Shown: one piece after another, positions 31,880-47,826 of the stretch
Layout of the letters: each line of letters opens with the position of its first letter
How positions within the stretch are numbered: position 1 is the first letter of the stretch
NCBI RefSeq assembly: GCF_019195435.1
Contig: NZ_CP078069.1
Location: 2,666,001 to 2,730,000 of the forward strand
Source of the DNA: Comamonas sp. NLF-1-9
GTDB lineage: Bacteria; Pseudomonadota; Gammaproteobacteria; Burkholderiales; Burkholderiaceae_C
Length of the DNA stretch: 64,000 nt
Direction: 5' to 3'
The notes under the pieces: generated by a model
What the model was told of the DNA's origin: nothing
The model's input: the letters and a program-made list of their open reading frames with translations, nothing else
The model's database searches: none
Translations under genes and position numbers: made by a program

Positions 31880-33133
31880 TCAGGCGGGCGTGCGCGCGAT
31901 GGCCGCCAGTTGCTTGCCCATGGGCAGCAGGTGGCGCTTGAGCTCCTCGATGCCGACGGCGCCGCTGGCCTCGAGCAAGATGCCGTTGGGCAGCAGCATG
32001 GCCAGCTCGGCGCTGCTGCCGTCCTTGGCATAGCGCTCCTGGATGGCGGTCTTGCCCTGGCGATAGACGCGCTCGACGCTGTCGGTCTTTTCGCTGTCCA
32101 CCTCCGAGCTCGACCAGGCGGCCAGGCCCATGCGCAAGGCCGGCGAGGCGCCCACGTCCCTGACCGTGATCTCCACTGTCTGCCCGTCGGCGTCGTAGCT
32201 GGCGCTGGCGGTGCTCATCTTCATGCCCAGGGCGCTGTCCGAACGCGCTTCGACGGCGGTGCGCGCCAGCTTGCCCAGGCTCTCGGGCAGGGCCGCGCGC
32301 AGCTGCTGCGGCTCCAGCGCCTGGCTCGCGCCGCCCAGGCCGAGCGCGGCGCCAATGGCCTCGCCGGCGGCCTTGGCGGCCGCGTCGGCGTCGCCCTTGC
32401 TCTGGGCCGCTTCCATCTTGCGGCTGGCCGCTTCGATGGCGCGGGTGTCGATCGTGATGTCGGTACCGGGTACCTTCAGCGTGACCGATTCGCCGCTGCC
32501 CGCGCCCGCAAGGCCGCCGCCCACCCCTCGGCTGGCCGGCGTGAACACGCTCATGACCAGGCCGGCGACGATGGCGACGATCACCCCGCAGACGACCACC
32601 GCGCCGGTATAGCCCAGCGCCTTTTCTTGCGGCGCTTTCATCAGTACCGGTATGCCGGTATAGACCAGATAGATGGAGTACAGCGCGGCCAGCAGCCCCA
32701 GCATCGACAGCAGCGGCAAGAGATTGAACACGCCGCCGAGCATTCCCGCGGTCGACGCGTAGGCCACCAGCTTGAAGGCGCTGCCCATGTCCTGGCGCGC
32801 CTGAAAGCGCGGCGCGAGCTGGTTGACGATCAGCGTCAGCACATAGGCCAAGGCGAGCGAGAGCACATAGCCGACCACCATGTTCACCAGCCCCGCCGCA
32901 ACCGGCGTGCGCACAGTGACGCCGAAGACGCTGGCGCCGATCAGGCTGTAGCCGATGAACCCGGCCACGGCCGGAATGGCCGCGAGGTAGACGAGGTAGT
33001 TCTTGTAGATGGCAGCCGGGCTGCCGTCCTCGGCCTCGATCTGCGGCCAGGTCTCACGCGGGCGCAGCAGGATGTCGCCGACCCGCTTGAGTAGTGCGGC
33101 GCGGGCGCCGGCATCAGAGACGATGGTGTTCAT
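31880..33133 (-). CDS. Yip1-family membrane protein
   Basis: The protein has 417 residues. The N-terminal 205 residues carry a Yip1-type membrane domain with about five segments (for example FIGYSLIGASVFGVTV and VVVCGVIVAIVAGLVMSVF), beginning with ILLRPRETWPQIEAE, which is typical. A Gly-rich linker (GVGGGLAGAGSGES) is followed by a soluble C-terminal part of about 190 residues, exported or cytoplasmic, with no family I recognise. The function is unknown. Confidence 0.78.
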   Translation of the reverse strand: MNTIVSDAGARAALLKRVGDILLRPRETWPQIEAEDGSPAAIYKNYLVYLAAIPAVAGFIGYSLIGASVFGVTVRTPVAAGLVNMVVGYVLSLALAYVLTLIVNQLAPRFQARQDMGSAFKLVAYASTAGMLGGVFNLLPLLSMLGLLAALYSIYLVYTGIPVLMKAPQEKALGYTGAVVVCGVIVAIVAGLVMSVFTPASRGVGGGLAGAGSGESVTLKVPGTDITIDTRAIEAASRKMEAAQSKGDADAAAKAAGEAIGAALGLGGASQALEPQQLRAALPESLGKLARTAVEARSDSALGMKMSTASASYDADGQTVEITVRDVGASPALRMGLAAWSSSEVDSEKTDSVERVYRQGKTAIQERYAKDGSSAELAMLLPNGILLEASGAVGIEELKRHLLPMGKQLAAIARTPA

Positions 33134-33444
33134 GGATTCCCCTCCGGTCAGACTTCATGGATTGCGGGCATGGCGTGCCGCTTGCCCGCGCGCTGGGCAC
33201 AAGCTCCGCGCCCGGCCTGGCACCAGGCAAAACGTGCCTTGCCGGGGTTTCGGTTTTCCGCTGCCAGCGCCTGCCCTGGCGCGCGCAGCCCTGCCAAGGT
33301 TACCCGATGACGCCTCTGCAACTCGAATGCCCGTCCATGCGCCACAATCTTGCGTTTGCCTGGTCCCCGCGCAACTTCGCGCGGCCGCCGGAAAACGCTT
33401 TCTACAATGGCGGACACCCCTTCCCGCCACAAGAACACACTCGC

Positions 33445-34713
33445 ATGGTTCCCCACCTCATCACCGCACTGACCGGGCCGATCAATGAACTCGAGCAGCG
33501 CATGCTCGATGCCATGCCTGCCATCGAGCGCTGGTTCCGTCTCGAATGGATGGAGCACACGCCGCCGTTCTACACCTCGGTGGACTTGCGCAATGCCGGC
33601 TTCAAGCTCGCGCCGGTGGATACCAGCCTGTTTCCCCACGGCTGGCACCATCTCACGGCCGAGATGATGCCGCTGGCGGTGCAGGCGGCGATGGCGGCCA
33701 TAGAGAAGATCTGCCCCGAGGCGCGCAACCTCTTGATCGTGCCGGAAAACCGCCTGCAAAGCCCCTCGGACGTGGCCGACCTGGCCCAGTTGCAGCGCAT
33801 CTTCAACCTGGCCGGGCTGAACGTGCGCGTGGGCTCCATCGATCCCGAGCTCAAGAAGGCCACCACCTTCCAGCTCGCCGATGGCCAGAGCGTGGCGGTG
33901 GAGCCGGCGCTGCGCGTGCGCAAGCGCGTAGGCCTGCGCCATTTCGACCCCTGCACCATCTTGCTCAACAACGAGCTGCCCGCCGGCCCCCCGGGCATCC
34001 TCGAAGATTTGTACGAGCAATACCTGCTGCCGCCGCTGCAGGCCGGCTGGACGGTGCGCCGGCGCAGCCGCCACACGCGCTGCTATGAAGAAGTGGGCAA
34101 GCGCTTTGGCAAGATGCTCGGCATAGACCACTGGCTGATTCACCCGATCAGCCACAGCGCCGAGGCCGGCAAGACCAAGGCCAAGCGCATGGAGGCGCTG
34201 CGCGCCGCGGTGGACCAGACCTTCTCCAAGGTGCGCCGCAAATACAAGGAATACGGCATAGGCGAGAAGCCCTTCGTCGTGATCAAGGCCGACGACGCGG
34301 GCGACGAGGCCGGCGTGGCCGTGCTGCGCGACGCCAAGGACCTGCCCGCGCTGGAAGAAAGCGGCCAGCTGCCGCGCAGCGGCCATTGGCTGGTGCAGGA
34401 AGGCGTGCTCACGCAGGAGCGCGTGCATGAAGCCGTGGCCGAGCCCGTGGTCTACACCATGGACCGCTACGTGGTCGGCGGCGTCTACCGCATGCACTTG
34501 GGCGAAAGTGTAGGGCCTGCCGGGCGGGCTCGCGGCGCGTCCTACGTGCCGCTGGCCTTCGAGCACAGCACCCAGCTGCCCCAGCCGGGCGAGCGCCCCG
34601 GCGCCAGCGCGCCGAACCGCTTCTACATGTACGGCGTGGTCGCGCGCCTGGCGATGCTCGCCGCAAGCTACGAGCTCGAAGCCACCGACCCGGAGATGCT
34701 GGAGCTGGCCTGA
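33445..34713 (+). CDS. gshA: Glutamate-cysteine ligase (proteobacterial GshA type)
   Basis: The protein has 422 residues and the pattern of the betaproteobacterial GshA family: SVDLRNAGFKLAPVDTSLFP, NNELPAGPPGILEDLYEQ, and HWLVQEGVLTQERVHEAVAE. It makes gamma-glutamylcysteine, the first step of glutathione synthesis in the cytoplasm. The ATG at 33445 is followed by VPHLITALTGPINELE; a much longer upstream frame exists but is not conserved in composition. gshB lies about 3.2 kb downstream. Confidence 0.88.
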   Translation: MVPHLITALTGPINELEQRMLDAMPAIERWFRLEWMEHTPPFYTSVDLRNAGFKLAPVDTSLFPHGWHHLTAEMMPLAVQAAMAAIEKICPEARNLLIVPENRLQSPSDVADLAQLQRIFNLAGLNVRVGSIDPELKKATTFQLADGQSVAVEPALRVRKRVGLRHFDPCTILLNNELPAGPPGILEDLYEQYLLPPLQAGWTVRRRSRHTRCYEEVGKRFGKMLGIDHWLIHPISHSAEAGKTKAKRMEALRAAVDQTFSKVRRKYKEYGIGEKPFVVIKADDAGDEAGVAVLRDAKDLPALEESGQLPRSGHWLVQEGVLTQERVHEAVAEPVVYTMDRYVVGGVYRMHLGESVGPAGRARGASYVPLAFEHSTQLPQPGERPGASAPNRFYMYGVVARLAMLAASYELEATDPEMLELA

Positions 34714-34788
34714 GCCCGTCGCCCAGGCGCCACGGCGGCGCCGGCGCGCGGCGCACAATGGCGGCCCCACCCGTTTGCCTCTTGCGGC

Positions 34789-36660
34789 ATGTCTGAATCG
34801 CGCTCTTCCCTGCCCACGCTGATGGTGGGCGCTATCGGCGTGGTGTTCGGCGATATCGGCACCAGCGTGCTCTACACCGTCAAGGAGGTGTTCGGCGGCG
34901 GCCACGTGCAGTTCACGCCGGACAACGTCTATGGCGTGCTCTCGCTGATCTTCTGGACGCTGACCATCGTCGTCTCGATCAAGTACGTGACGCTGGTGCT
35001 GCGCGCCGACAACAACGGCGAGGGCGGGCTCGTTGCCATGCTCACGCTGGCGTCCAGCGCGGTCGCGGGCCGGCCGCGGCTGCGCGCGGGCATGCTGCTC
35101 GTGGGCATCTTCGGCACCTGTCTGTTCTATGGCGACGGCGTCATCACCCCGGCCATCACCACGCTGGGCGCGATGGAGGGGCTGCAAGTGGTATCGCCCT
35201 TGCTGGGCGACTATGTCATCGAGCTCACGCTGCTGGTGCTGCTGGCCTTGTTCGTGGTGCAAAAGAAGGGCACGGCCGGCATAGGGCGTTACTTCGGCCC
35301 GGTGATGCTGCTGTGGTTTGCCGTGATTGCGTTGCTGGGCCTGCGCCAGATCCTGCAGCATCCGCAGGTGCTCTGGGCGCTGCTGCCCAACCACGCGGCG
35401 CGCTTTGCGCTGGACAGCCCCGGCGTCACTTTCATCATCCTCGGCGCGGTGGTGCTGTGCGTGACCGGCTGCGAGGCCTTGTATGCCGACATGGGCCATT
35501 TCGGTCGCCGCCCGATCCGCCTGGCCTGGTTCTTCATCGCCATGCCGGCGCTGGTGCTCAACTACTTCGGCCAGGGCGCGCTGCTGCTGGCGCGCGGGCG
35601 CGAGGTGGTGGACAACCCCTTCTTCCATCTGGCGCCGCCCTGGGCCACGCTGGCGCTGGTGGTGCTGGCCACGGCCGCGGCGGTGATCGCCTCGCAGGCG
35701 CTGATCTCGGGCGCCTTCAGCGTTACCAAACAGGTGATCCAGCTCGGCTTTTTGCCTCACCTGAAGGTAGTGCATACCAGTGTGCGCGACTTGGGGCAGA
35801 TCTACGTGCCGCTGGTCAACTGGGGGCTGTTTGCGCTCATCGTGCTGGCGGTGGCGATGTTTCGCTCTTCGGGCAATCTGGCGGCGGCCTACGGCATCGC
35901 GGTGACTACCGACATGTTGATCACCACGGTGCTGACTTTCTTCGTGGTGCGCTATGCGTGGAAGATGTCGCTGCTGCTGTCGCTGGCGGCCACGGGCGTC
36001 TTTCTGGTGGTTGACCTGCTGTTCTGGAGCTCCAACCTGCTCAAGCTGCTGCACGGCGGCTGGTTCCCGCTGGCGATTGCTGCGGGCGTCTTCGTGCTGA
36101 TGCTCACCTGGCGCGACGGGCGCGAGCTGCTGCACCGCGCGTTGCAGCAGACGGCGCTGACGCTGGAAGACTTTCTCGAATCGCTGTTCCTCGCGCCGCC
36201 CTCGCGCGTGGAAGGCACGGCCGTCTTCATGAGCGCCGACCCGCGCATCGTGCCCAATGCGCTGCTGCACAACCTCAAGCACAACAAGGTGCTGCATGAG
36301 CAGAACCTGTTCGTGAGCGTGCATCAGCATGAAGTGCCCTGGATAGGCATGGACAAGCGCGTGCAGGTCGAGGCGCTGGGCCACGACTGCTGGCGCGTGG
36401 TGCTGCACTACGGCTTCAAGAACGACCCCGACCTGCCCAAGGCGCTGGGGCTGCTGGCTGGGCGCGGCATCAAGCTCGAGCCCATGAGCACCAGCTATTT
36501 CCTCTCGCGCCACATCGTCGCGCCGGGCCTGGCCACGGGGCTTGCGCCCTGGCGCGAGAAGCTGTTTGCCTACATGCACCACAGCGCGACGGCCGCAGCC
36601 GAGTACCTGAACCTGCCGGGCAATGCGGTGGTCGAGCTCGGCTCCAAGGTGGAAATCTGA
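34789..36660 (+). CDS. kup: Potassium transporter Kup
   Basis: This 623-residue protein has about twelve membrane segments in its first 430 residues and a cytoplasmic C-terminus. The start ([21 protein letters not shown]) and motifs [38 protein letters not shown] and [20 protein letters not shown] (in parts) identify KUP. It brings in potassium, probably with protons. Together with trkAH it gives the region two uptake systems. Confidence 0.94.
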   Translation: MSESRSSLPTLMVGAIGVVFGDIGTSVLYTVKEVFGGGHVQFTPDNVYGVLSLIFWTLTIVVSIKYVTLVLRADNNGEGGLVAMLTLASSAVAGRPRLRAGMLLVGIFGTCLFYGDGVITPAITTLGAMEGLQVVSPLLGDYVIELTLLVLLALFVVQKKGTAGIGRYFGPVMLLWFAVIALLGLRQILQHPQVLWALLPNHAARFALDSPGVTFIILGAVVLCVTGCEALYADMGHFGRRPIRLAWFFIAMPALVLNYFGQGALLLARGREVVDNPFFHLAPPWATLALVVLATAAAVIASQALISGAFSVTKQVIQLGFLPHLKVVHTSVRDLGQIYVPLVNWGLFALIVLAVAMFRSSGNLAAAYGIAVTTDMLITTVLTFFVVRYAWKMSLLLSLAATGVFLVVDLLFWSSNLLKLLHGGWFPLAIAAGVFVLMLTWRDGRELLHRALQQTALTLEDFLESLFLAPPSRVEGTAVFMSADPRIVPNALLHNLKHNKVLHEQNLFVSVHQHEVPWIGMDKRVQVEALGHDCWRVVLHYGFKNDPDLPKALGLLAGRGIKLEPMSTSYFLSRHIVAPGLATGLAPWREKLFAYMHHSATAAAEYLNLPGNAVVELGSKVEI

Positions 36661-36707
36661 GCACTGCGCCCGCGCCCTCGCCCGAGAACCCTCTTCAAAG
36701 ACACCGC

Positions 36708-37904
36708 ATGCGCTGGATCAAGGACCTGAGTTTTTCCGCCCTGGTGGCGGGTTTCGTTGCGGTCCTGGTGGGCTTTACCAGTTCGGTGGCGCTGGTGTTC
36801 CAGGCGGCGCAGTCCTTTGGCGCCACGCCCGAGCAGATCACCTCCTGGATGTGGGCGCTGGGCCTGGGCATGGGGCTGTGCACGCTGCTGCCGTCGCTGT
36901 GGCTGCGCCAGCCGGTGATGATCGCCTGGTCCACTCCCGGCGCCGCGGTGCTGGCGGCCGCTGGCGCCGCCGCGGGCTTCAGCATGGCCGAAGCCGTCGG
37001 GGCTTTCCTCGTGAGCGCGCTGCTGATCACGCTGGCCGGCCTCACCGGCTGGTTCGAACGGGTGATGAACCGCATTCCGGACGAGATCGCGTCCGCGCTG
37101 CTCGCCGGCGTGCTCGCGCGCTTTGGCATGCAGGCTTTCTCCGCGCTGCAGACGGCACTGGGCCTGGTGCTGGCGATGCTGGCGGCCTATCTGCTGACGC
37201 GGCGCCTGCTGCCGCGCTACGCGGTCATCGTCACGCTGGCGGTGGGAGTGGCCTGGGCGGCAGCCGCCGGGCAGATGCGCTGGTCCGAGGTGTCCTTTGA
37301 ACTGGCCATGCCGGTCTTCACCGCCCCCAGCTTTACCTGGCAGGCCACCATGAGCCTGGCGCTGCCGCTGTTCATCGTCACCATGGCCTCGCAGAACCTG
37401 CCTGGCGTGGCAGTGATGCGCGCCACCGGCTATCCGGACATGCCGGTGTCCAGGCTCATCACGCTCACCGGCGTGGCGACCGCGCTGCTCGCGCCCTTTG
37501 GCGGCTATGCGCTCAATTTCAGCGCCATTACCGCCGCCATCTGCATGGGCCCGGAGGCGCACCCCGATCGCGACCGACGCTATATCGCCTCGGCCGCCTG
37601 CGGGCTGCTCTACATCATCGTCGGCATCTTCGGCGCGGTCGTCACCGGGCTGCTGCTGGCTTTTCCGCAGGAACTCGTCGTGGCCATCGCCGGGCTGGCA
37701 TTGCTCGGTGCCATTGGCGCCGGCCTGGCCTCTTCGCTGCGTGAGGAGCGCCATCGCGAGGCCGCACTCATCACCTTCCTCGTCACGCTCAGCGGGGTGA
37801 CGATTGCCGGCGTCGGCTCGGCGTTCTGGGGTGTGGTCGCGGGCAGCGCCGCTCTCTTTGTGCAACAGTACGGCAGATCGCGCGCCGCGTCGGTGCGCTC
37901 CTGA
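36708..37904 (+). CDS. BenE-family transporter
   Basis: The protein has 398 residues with about twelve membrane segments. The opening (LSFSALVAGFVAVLVGFTSS), IAWSTPGAAVLAAAG, and LPLFIVTMASQNLPGVAVMR fit BenE-type benzoate/proton symporters. The substrate may not be benzoate, since no aromatic-degradation genes are near. It starts 47 bases after kup. Confidence 0.82.
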   Translation: MRWIKDLSFSALVAGFVAVLVGFTSSVALVFQAAQSFGATPEQITSWMWALGLGMGLCTLLPSLWLRQPVMIAWSTPGAAVLAAAGAAAGFSMAEAVGAFLVSALLITLAGLTGWFERVMNRIPDEIASALLAGVLARFGMQAFSALQTALGLVLAMLAAYLLTRRLLPRYAVIVTLAVGVAWAAAAGQMRWSEVSFELAMPVFTAPSFTWQATMSLALPLFIVTMASQNLPGVAVMRATGYPDMPVSRLITLTGVATALLAPFGGYALNFSAITAAICMGPEAHPDRDRRYIASAACGLLYIIVGIFGAVVTGLLLAFPQELVVAIAGLALLGAIGAGLASSLREERHREAALITFLVTLSGVTIAGVGSAFWGVVAGSAALFVQQYGRSRAASVRS

Positions 37905-37920
37905 TGTTTGAACCGCCGCC

Positions 37921-38871
37921 ATGCACCTGCTGTTTGTCGCCGACCCGCTGGAACACTTCAAGATCTACAAGGACACCACCTTCGCCATGATGCGCGAGGC
38001 GCAGCGGCGCGGGCACCGCATCGCCGCCTGCGAGCCGCGCGACCTGCATTGGCGCACCGGCGGGAGGGTCGAAACCAGGGTGCGCGAGATCCACCTCACC
38101 GGCCAGCCCGAGGCATGGTTCAGCGAAACCGCCACGCCCGTCGTCGCCCTCACGGACTTTGATGCCGTGCTGATGCGCAAGGACCCGCCCTTCGACGCCG
38201 AATACATCTACGCCACCCACTTGCTGGAGCAGGCCGAGCGCGAAGGCGCGCGCGTCTTCAACCGCCCGGCGGCCCTGCGCAACCATCCGGAGAAGCTCGC
38301 CATCATGGAATGGCCAGAGTTCACGGGCCCGACCCTCGTCACGCGCTCGGCCGAAGAGATCCGCCGCTTCCACGAGGAGCAGCGCGACATCATCCTCAAG
38401 CCGCTGGATGGCATGGGCGGCATGGGCATCTTTCGCGTCGGACCCGATGGCTTGAACCTGGGCTCGATCATCGAAACCCTGAACAAGGACGGGGCGCAAA
38501 CCGTCATGGTGCAGCGCTACCTGCCCGAGATCGTCGAGGGCGACAAGCGCGTGCTGATCATCGGCGGCCAGCCCGTTCCCTACTGCCTGGCGCGCGTGCC
38601 CCAGGGTGACGACATCCGCGGCAACCTCGCGGCCGGCGCCCGGGGAGAGGCGCGCCCGCTCACCGATACCGACCGGCACACCGCGACAACGATCGGGCGG
38701 GTGCTTGCTCCGCGGGGCTTGCTGCTCATAGGCCTGGACATCATCGGCACCCATGTGACCGAGATCAACGTCACCAGCCCGACCTGCTTTCAGGAGATCA
38801 CCGAGCAGACCGGCTGCGACGTCGCCGCCTTGTTCCAGGACGCCCTGGAGGCGGCGCTGGCTGCTCCTTGA
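37921..38871 (+). CDS. gshB: Glutathione synthetase
   Basis: This 316-residue ATP-grasp enzyme has LLFVADPLEHFKIYKDTTFAMM at the start, FDAVLMRKDPPFDAEYIYATHLLEQ in parts, DIILKPLDGMGGMGIFR for ATP binding and ITEINVTSPTCFQEI-like residues (TEINVTSPT) near the end. It adds glycine to gamma-glutamylcysteine. It starts 16 bases after the BenE-like gene and ends just before the rRNA operon promoter. Confidence 0.94.
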   Translation: MHLLFVADPLEHFKIYKDTTFAMMREAQRRGHRIAACEPRDLHWRTGGRVETRVREIHLTGQPEAWFSETATPVVALTDFDAVLMRKDPPFDAEYIYATHLLEQAEREGARVFNRPAALRNHPEKLAIMEWPEFTGPTLVTRSAEEIRRFHEEQRDIILKPLDGMGGMGIFRVGPDGLNLGSIIETLNKDGAQTVMVQRYLPEIVEGDKRVLIIGGQPVPYCLARVPQGDDIRGNLAAGARGEARPLTDTDRHTATTIGRVLAPRGLLLIGLDIIGTHVTEINVTSPTCFQEITEQTGCDVAALFQDALEAALAAP

Positions 38872-38890
38872 ATAATTTTCCTCCCACATC

Positions 38891-38920
38891 TTGCGCGCTG
38901 CTCAAAACTTGGTATAGAAT
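38891..38920 (+). promoter_or_regulatory. rRNA operon promoter and leader
   Basis: TTGCGC (38891-38896), 16 bases, then TATAGAAT (38913-38920) is a plausible rRNA promoter about 320 bases before 16S. A GCTCTTT box at about 38943 may act as boxA for antitermination. The remaining leader (to 39239) contains no gene I can see. Confidence 0.6.
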
Positions 38921-39239
38921 TCAGGGCTTCGCTGATCGCAGCGCTCTTTCTTGAACCGGGTTCTCTCTTGGGGGCTTTGGGGTGTGATGGGAAGAGACAG
39001 GGTTCGTTAACAACACACAGCCGATAAGCGTGGGCGTTTGGCTCGGTGCAGCTGCAAAGCGGCTCGCCCGCCTGGCCTGAGAGGGGCTTTGACTGCCGTA
39101 GTTGGTGCTGGCGCGCAAGCGCTGCGCTGCTGGGGCAGGCGAGGGCCATCTTGGAGCTCTGGCGCACCAAACGCTCATGAGAAAAGGAAGTGAGGATTCA
39201 CTTCAATTTCCGTTTTTGAGTGAGCACAAGCAAAAGATC

Positions 39240-40772
<1,533 letters not shown>

Positions 40773-40941
40773 CTGGATACAACACAGAAAAAAAGCGCAC
40801 AGAGCGCAAGCACAGGCAGCAGCCGCTGCTGCACAAGCGCTGGCCAGGCGCCCACACTTATCGGTTGTTGGACAGCACAAGGGGTGTGTGTCACCAGCGG
40901 TCCGGGCCCGGCAAAGGGTTCGAATGCAGTTTGACCGATTG

Positions 40942-41018
40942 GGGTCTGTAGCTCAGCTGGTTAGAGCACCGTCTTGATAAGGCGGGGGTCGTTGGTTCGA
41001 GTCCAACCAGACCCACCA
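40942..41018 (+). tRNA. tRNA-Ile (GAT)
   Basis: The 77-base cloverleaf runs from GGGTCTG to CAGACCC-ACCA, with anticodon loop CTTGATAAG and T-loop TTCGAGT. CCA is encoded. It lies in the 16S-23S spacer as usual. Confidence 0.95.
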
Positions 41019-41141
41019 ATCCCTGGGCAAAAGATCGTGACAGCAATGGCGATCAAGATTGCGCTTGCCAGGCAAGGCGCGAGCAAGGGCCGTGTAGCAG
41101 CGCTACACAAGCGACCGAGCAACGCAGCATGGCGGGCGCAA

Positions 41142-41216
41142 AGGGGATTAGCTCAGCTGGGAGAGCACCTGCTTTGCAAGCAGGGGTCGTCGGTTCGATC
41201 CCGTCATCCTCCACCA
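41142..41216 (+). tRNA. tRNA-Ala (TGC)
   Basis: The cloverleaf with TGC anticodon (CTTTGCAAG) and encoded CCA follows the tRNA-Ile. If the seven acceptor bases are AGGGGAT, pairing with ATCCTCC gives the G3-U70 pair expected for alanine, but position 1 is A opposite C. The variable loop also seems one base short. Both places are runs of G. Confidence 0.88.
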
Positions 41217-41334
41217 GTGTGCCCAAACCAGTGCACCCCAAGCCAGATGCAGTGGCAATCTCAAAGCAAGCCAGAAGCGCCTGCTTTGACATTGGCATGA
41301 GCCAAGAAACTGGAAGCGCAAAACGCTTCCCGGC

Positions 41335-41347
41335 TGTTCCTTAAAAA
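41335..41347 (+). promoter_or_regulatory. boxA-like element in the 16S-23S spacer
   Basis: TGTTCCTTAAAAA resembles boxA antitermination elements. The spacer from 41217 to 41614 otherwise shows no gene; its ends should pair to form the 23S processing stem. Confidence 0.5.
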
Positions 41348-41614
41348 TTCACAGAGTCGAATCAGCGCTGCTGATGGCAAGGGCGTCCGCAAGGATGCGC
41401 AGTGTCATCAGTGGCAAAGAATTTGATTGCGTCAAAACGAACATGAGATTCGAGAGAAACTCTGTTTGAGTAATGACGAATGGTTCTCAAAGCACTGCTG
41501 TAAAAGGCAGAGCCAAGAAAGAAATTCGCGTTACGGCATGAAAACGCGCGAGGTGAAAGACCTCGCAAGTGAACTTGAAAACAAGGCTTGGAGGCTGCAA
41601 GGCTTCAAAGTTAT

Positions 41615-44502
<2,888 letters not shown>

Positions 44503-44647
44503 TAACCTTGAGGCCCAAAAAACACCAAAAAAGCCCAAGGTCCATGCCAAAGACTCAATCAAATTCCAAAAACGATTCGACTGCTGTGAATGAGCTGCAC
44601 AAAAAAAGGCACCACAACGCCCCCACCAACGTGCAGCTACCCTTTAC

Positions 44648-44761
44648 GCCTGATGACAATAGCAAGCCGGAACCACCCCTGCCCATCCCGAACAGGACCG
44701 TGAAACAGCTTCGCGCCAATGATAGTGCGGACTCCCGTGTGAAAGTAGGTCATCGTCAGGC
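44648..44761 (+). rRNA. 5S ribosomal RNA
   Basis: GCCTGATGAC at the start pairs with GTCATCGTCAGGC at the end. The internal GAACCACCCCTGCCCATCCCGAACAG region, in parts, is typical of 5S. The ends may shift by a few bases. The 145 bases from 23S hold no gene. Confidence 0.92.
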
Positions 44762-44776
44762 ACCCATACCAACAAC

Positions 44777-44834
44777 AAACCCCCTGCCTCAAGCACTACA
44801 CAGGTGCAAAGGACAGGGGGTTTGGTGTTTGCAG
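44777..44834 (+). terminator. rRNA operon terminator
   Basis: AAACCCCCTG (44777-44786) pairs with CAGGGGGTTT (44814-44823) around a 27-base loop and is followed by T-rich sequence. It directly follows the 5S gene and probably ends the rRNA transcript. Confidence 0.65.
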
Positions 44835-44989
44835 GGGTGAGCATCGGGACGCCCCTGCCAGCGGCGCAGCTGCTCGGGCGGGACAGGCCGAGGTCACAGG
44901 GCCGGCGCGAACCGCTCGGGCGCCAGCGCAAATTTTCCTGCCTCGGCGCGCGGCGCGGCCAAAAAATCGGCTACAATGCCCGATTGCGC

Positions 44990-45075
44990 GGAGGAGTGCC
45001 CGAGTGGTTAAAGGGGGCAGACTGTAAATCTGTTGGCTTGCGCCTACATTGGTTCGAATCCAATCTCCTCCACCA
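44990..45075 (+). tRNA. tRNA-Tyr (GTA)
   Basis: This 86-base class II tRNA runs from GGAGGAG to CTCCTCC-ACCA, has a long variable arm and GTA anticodon (CTGTAAATC). A -10-like TACAAT lies at about 44971-44976, so a new transcript probably starts here and runs into tRNA-Gly, tRNA-Thr and tuf. Confidence 0.94.
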
Positions 45076-45116
45076 GCTGAAGACGTCGGAATCGCGCTTG
45101 CGGGCGGGTGTCGCCT

Positions 45117-45190
45117 GCGGGAGTAGTTCAATGGTAGAACCTTAGCCTTCCAAGCTAATGACGCGGGTTCGATTCCCGTCTCCCGCTCCA
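45117..45190 (+). tRNA. tRNA-Gly (TCC)
   Basis: The 74-base tRNA runs from GCGGGAG to CTCCCGC-TCCA with anticodon loop CTTCCAAG. CCA is encoded. Confidence 0.95.
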
Positions 45191-45224
45191 GCTTCGGGGT
45201 GCCGTGCTTGCGGCGGCGCCTCAG

Positions 45225-45299
<75 letters not shown>

Positions 45300-45367
45300 A
45301 GTATCGAAGACGGCCGGCACAGCCGGCGCCATGAACTGATTGGTGTAGTTTTTTCGGAGTCGAAAAG

Positions 45368-46558
<1,191 letters not shown>

Positions 46559-46570
46559 CAGGAGTACTGC

Positions 46571-46646
46571 AGGGGTATAGCTCAATTGGCAGAGCGTCGG
46601 TCTCCAAAACCGAAGGTTGTAGGTTCGATTCCTACTGCCCCTGCCA
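46571..46646 (+). tRNA. tRNA-Trp (CCA)
   Basis: The 76-base tRNA runs from AGGGGTA to TGCCCCT-GCCA with CCA anticodon (TCTCCAAAA). It lies 12 bases after tuf. Confidence 0.95.
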
Positions 46647-46726
46647 CCACCGGGTGGCGCCTCTGAAGAGCCCGTCAGCCTTGACGGGCTTCGGCGTCTG
46701 TGTGGTGCATTGAATCAGGATAACGA

Positions 46727-47110
46727 ATGGCGACTTCCCAGGTACAAACGGTGTCCAGCGCGGCGGACAAGGCCAAGCTCGCCTTGGCCGGCGTGCTGGT
46801 CGTGGCCGCATTGGCGGGGTTTTATTTCCTTGGCAAGCAAGGTCCGCTGGTGCAGTGGGGTTCGCTGGCGGGCGGTCTTGCGGCGGCCTGCGTGGTTTTC
46901 TTCCTCTCCGAGACCGGGCGCCAGCTGATCGCCTTCTCGCGCGATGCCTGGCGTGAAGTCAGCAAGGTGGTGTGGCCCACGCGCAAGGAAACCATGCAGA
47001 TGACCGCCTATGTGTTTGCCCTGGTGGTGCTGATGGCTGCTTTTCTCTGGTTGACCGACAAGACGCTGGAATGGGTGCTCTACGACCTCATCCTGGGGTG
47101 GAGGAAGTGA
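46727..47110 (+). CDS. secE: Preprotein translocase subunit SecE
   Basis: This 127-residue protein has three membrane segments, as in E. coli. Its conserved cytoplasmic helix and hinge read [17 protein letters not shown] before the last segment. SecE clamps SecY in the inner-membrane protein channel. It overlaps nusG by one base (TGATG). Confidence 0.95.
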   Translation: MATSQVQTVSSAADKAKLALAGVLVVAALAGFYFLGKQGPLVQWGSLAGGLAAACVVFFLSETGRQLIAFSRDAWREVSKVVWPTRKETMQMTAYVFALVVLMAAFLWLTDKTLEWVLYDLILGWRK

Positions 47111-47700
47111 TGGCTGAGATGAACGAAAACACCCCCGAGCCCACCGCAGCCGAGGCGGCGCCCGCCTCGCATTTGCGTTGGTACATCGTCCATGCCTATT
47201 CCGGCATGGAAAAGGCGGTGGAACGCAACATTCTCGAGCGCATCAAACGCGCCGGCATGCAGGAGAAATTCGGCCGCATCCTGGTGCCGACCGAGGAAGT
47301 GGTGGAGCTGCGCAACGGCCAGCGCCGCACGACGGAACGCCGCCTGTATCCGGGCTACGTGTTCGTGCAGATGGAGATGGACGACGACACCTGGCATTTG
47401 ATCAAGCACACCAACAAGGTGACCGGCTTCGTCGGCGGTGCCAAGAATCGGCCGGCGCCGATCTCGGATGAAGAGGTCAGCAAGATCGAGAACCAGGTGC
47501 AGGAAGGCGCGGACAAGCCGCGCCACAAGATCGAGTTCGTCACCGGTGAAGTGGTGCGCGTCAAGGACGGGCCGTTCACCGACTTCAACGGCACGGTCGA
47601 GGACGTGAATTACGAAAAGAGCCGCCTGCGCGTGGCGGTGATGATTTTTGGCCGCTCCACTCCGGTGGAGCTGGAATTCGGTCAGGTGGAAAAGTCCTGA
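47110..47700 (+). CDS. nusG: Transcription termination/antitermination factor NusG
   Basis: The protein has 196 residues. The NGN domain includes [19 protein letters not shown] and [17 protein letters not shown], and the C-terminal KOW domain [16 protein letters not shown]. It binds RNA polymerase and couples it to Rho or ribosomes. An acidic N-terminal extension of about 18 residues precedes the domain. The ATG at 47110 overlaps the secE stop. Confidence 0.95.
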   Translation: MAEMNENTPEPTAAEAAPASHLRWYIVHAYSGMEKAVERNILERIKRAGMQEKFGRILVPTEEVVELRNGQRRTTERRLYPGYVFVQMEMDDDTWHLIKHTNKVTGFVGGAKNRPAPISDEEVSKIENQVQEGADKPRHKIEFVTGEVVRVKDGPFTDFNGTVEDVNYEKSRLRVAVMIFGRSTPVELEFGQVEKS

Positions 47701-47826
47701 ACGCGAACGGCATGCGGGATGCGCGGCTTTACGGCTCGGCCGCACATCCGTCGAAGATAGAAGAGTCGATCACCCCCGGGGAGCTTGACGTCAGATCGTC
47801 GGGCGCTTGACCCGCAAGGAGTATTC

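Noticed and set aside
33148..36582. Open frame of 1144 codons on the minus strand
   Set aside because: It is antisense to gshA and kup, without domain signal.
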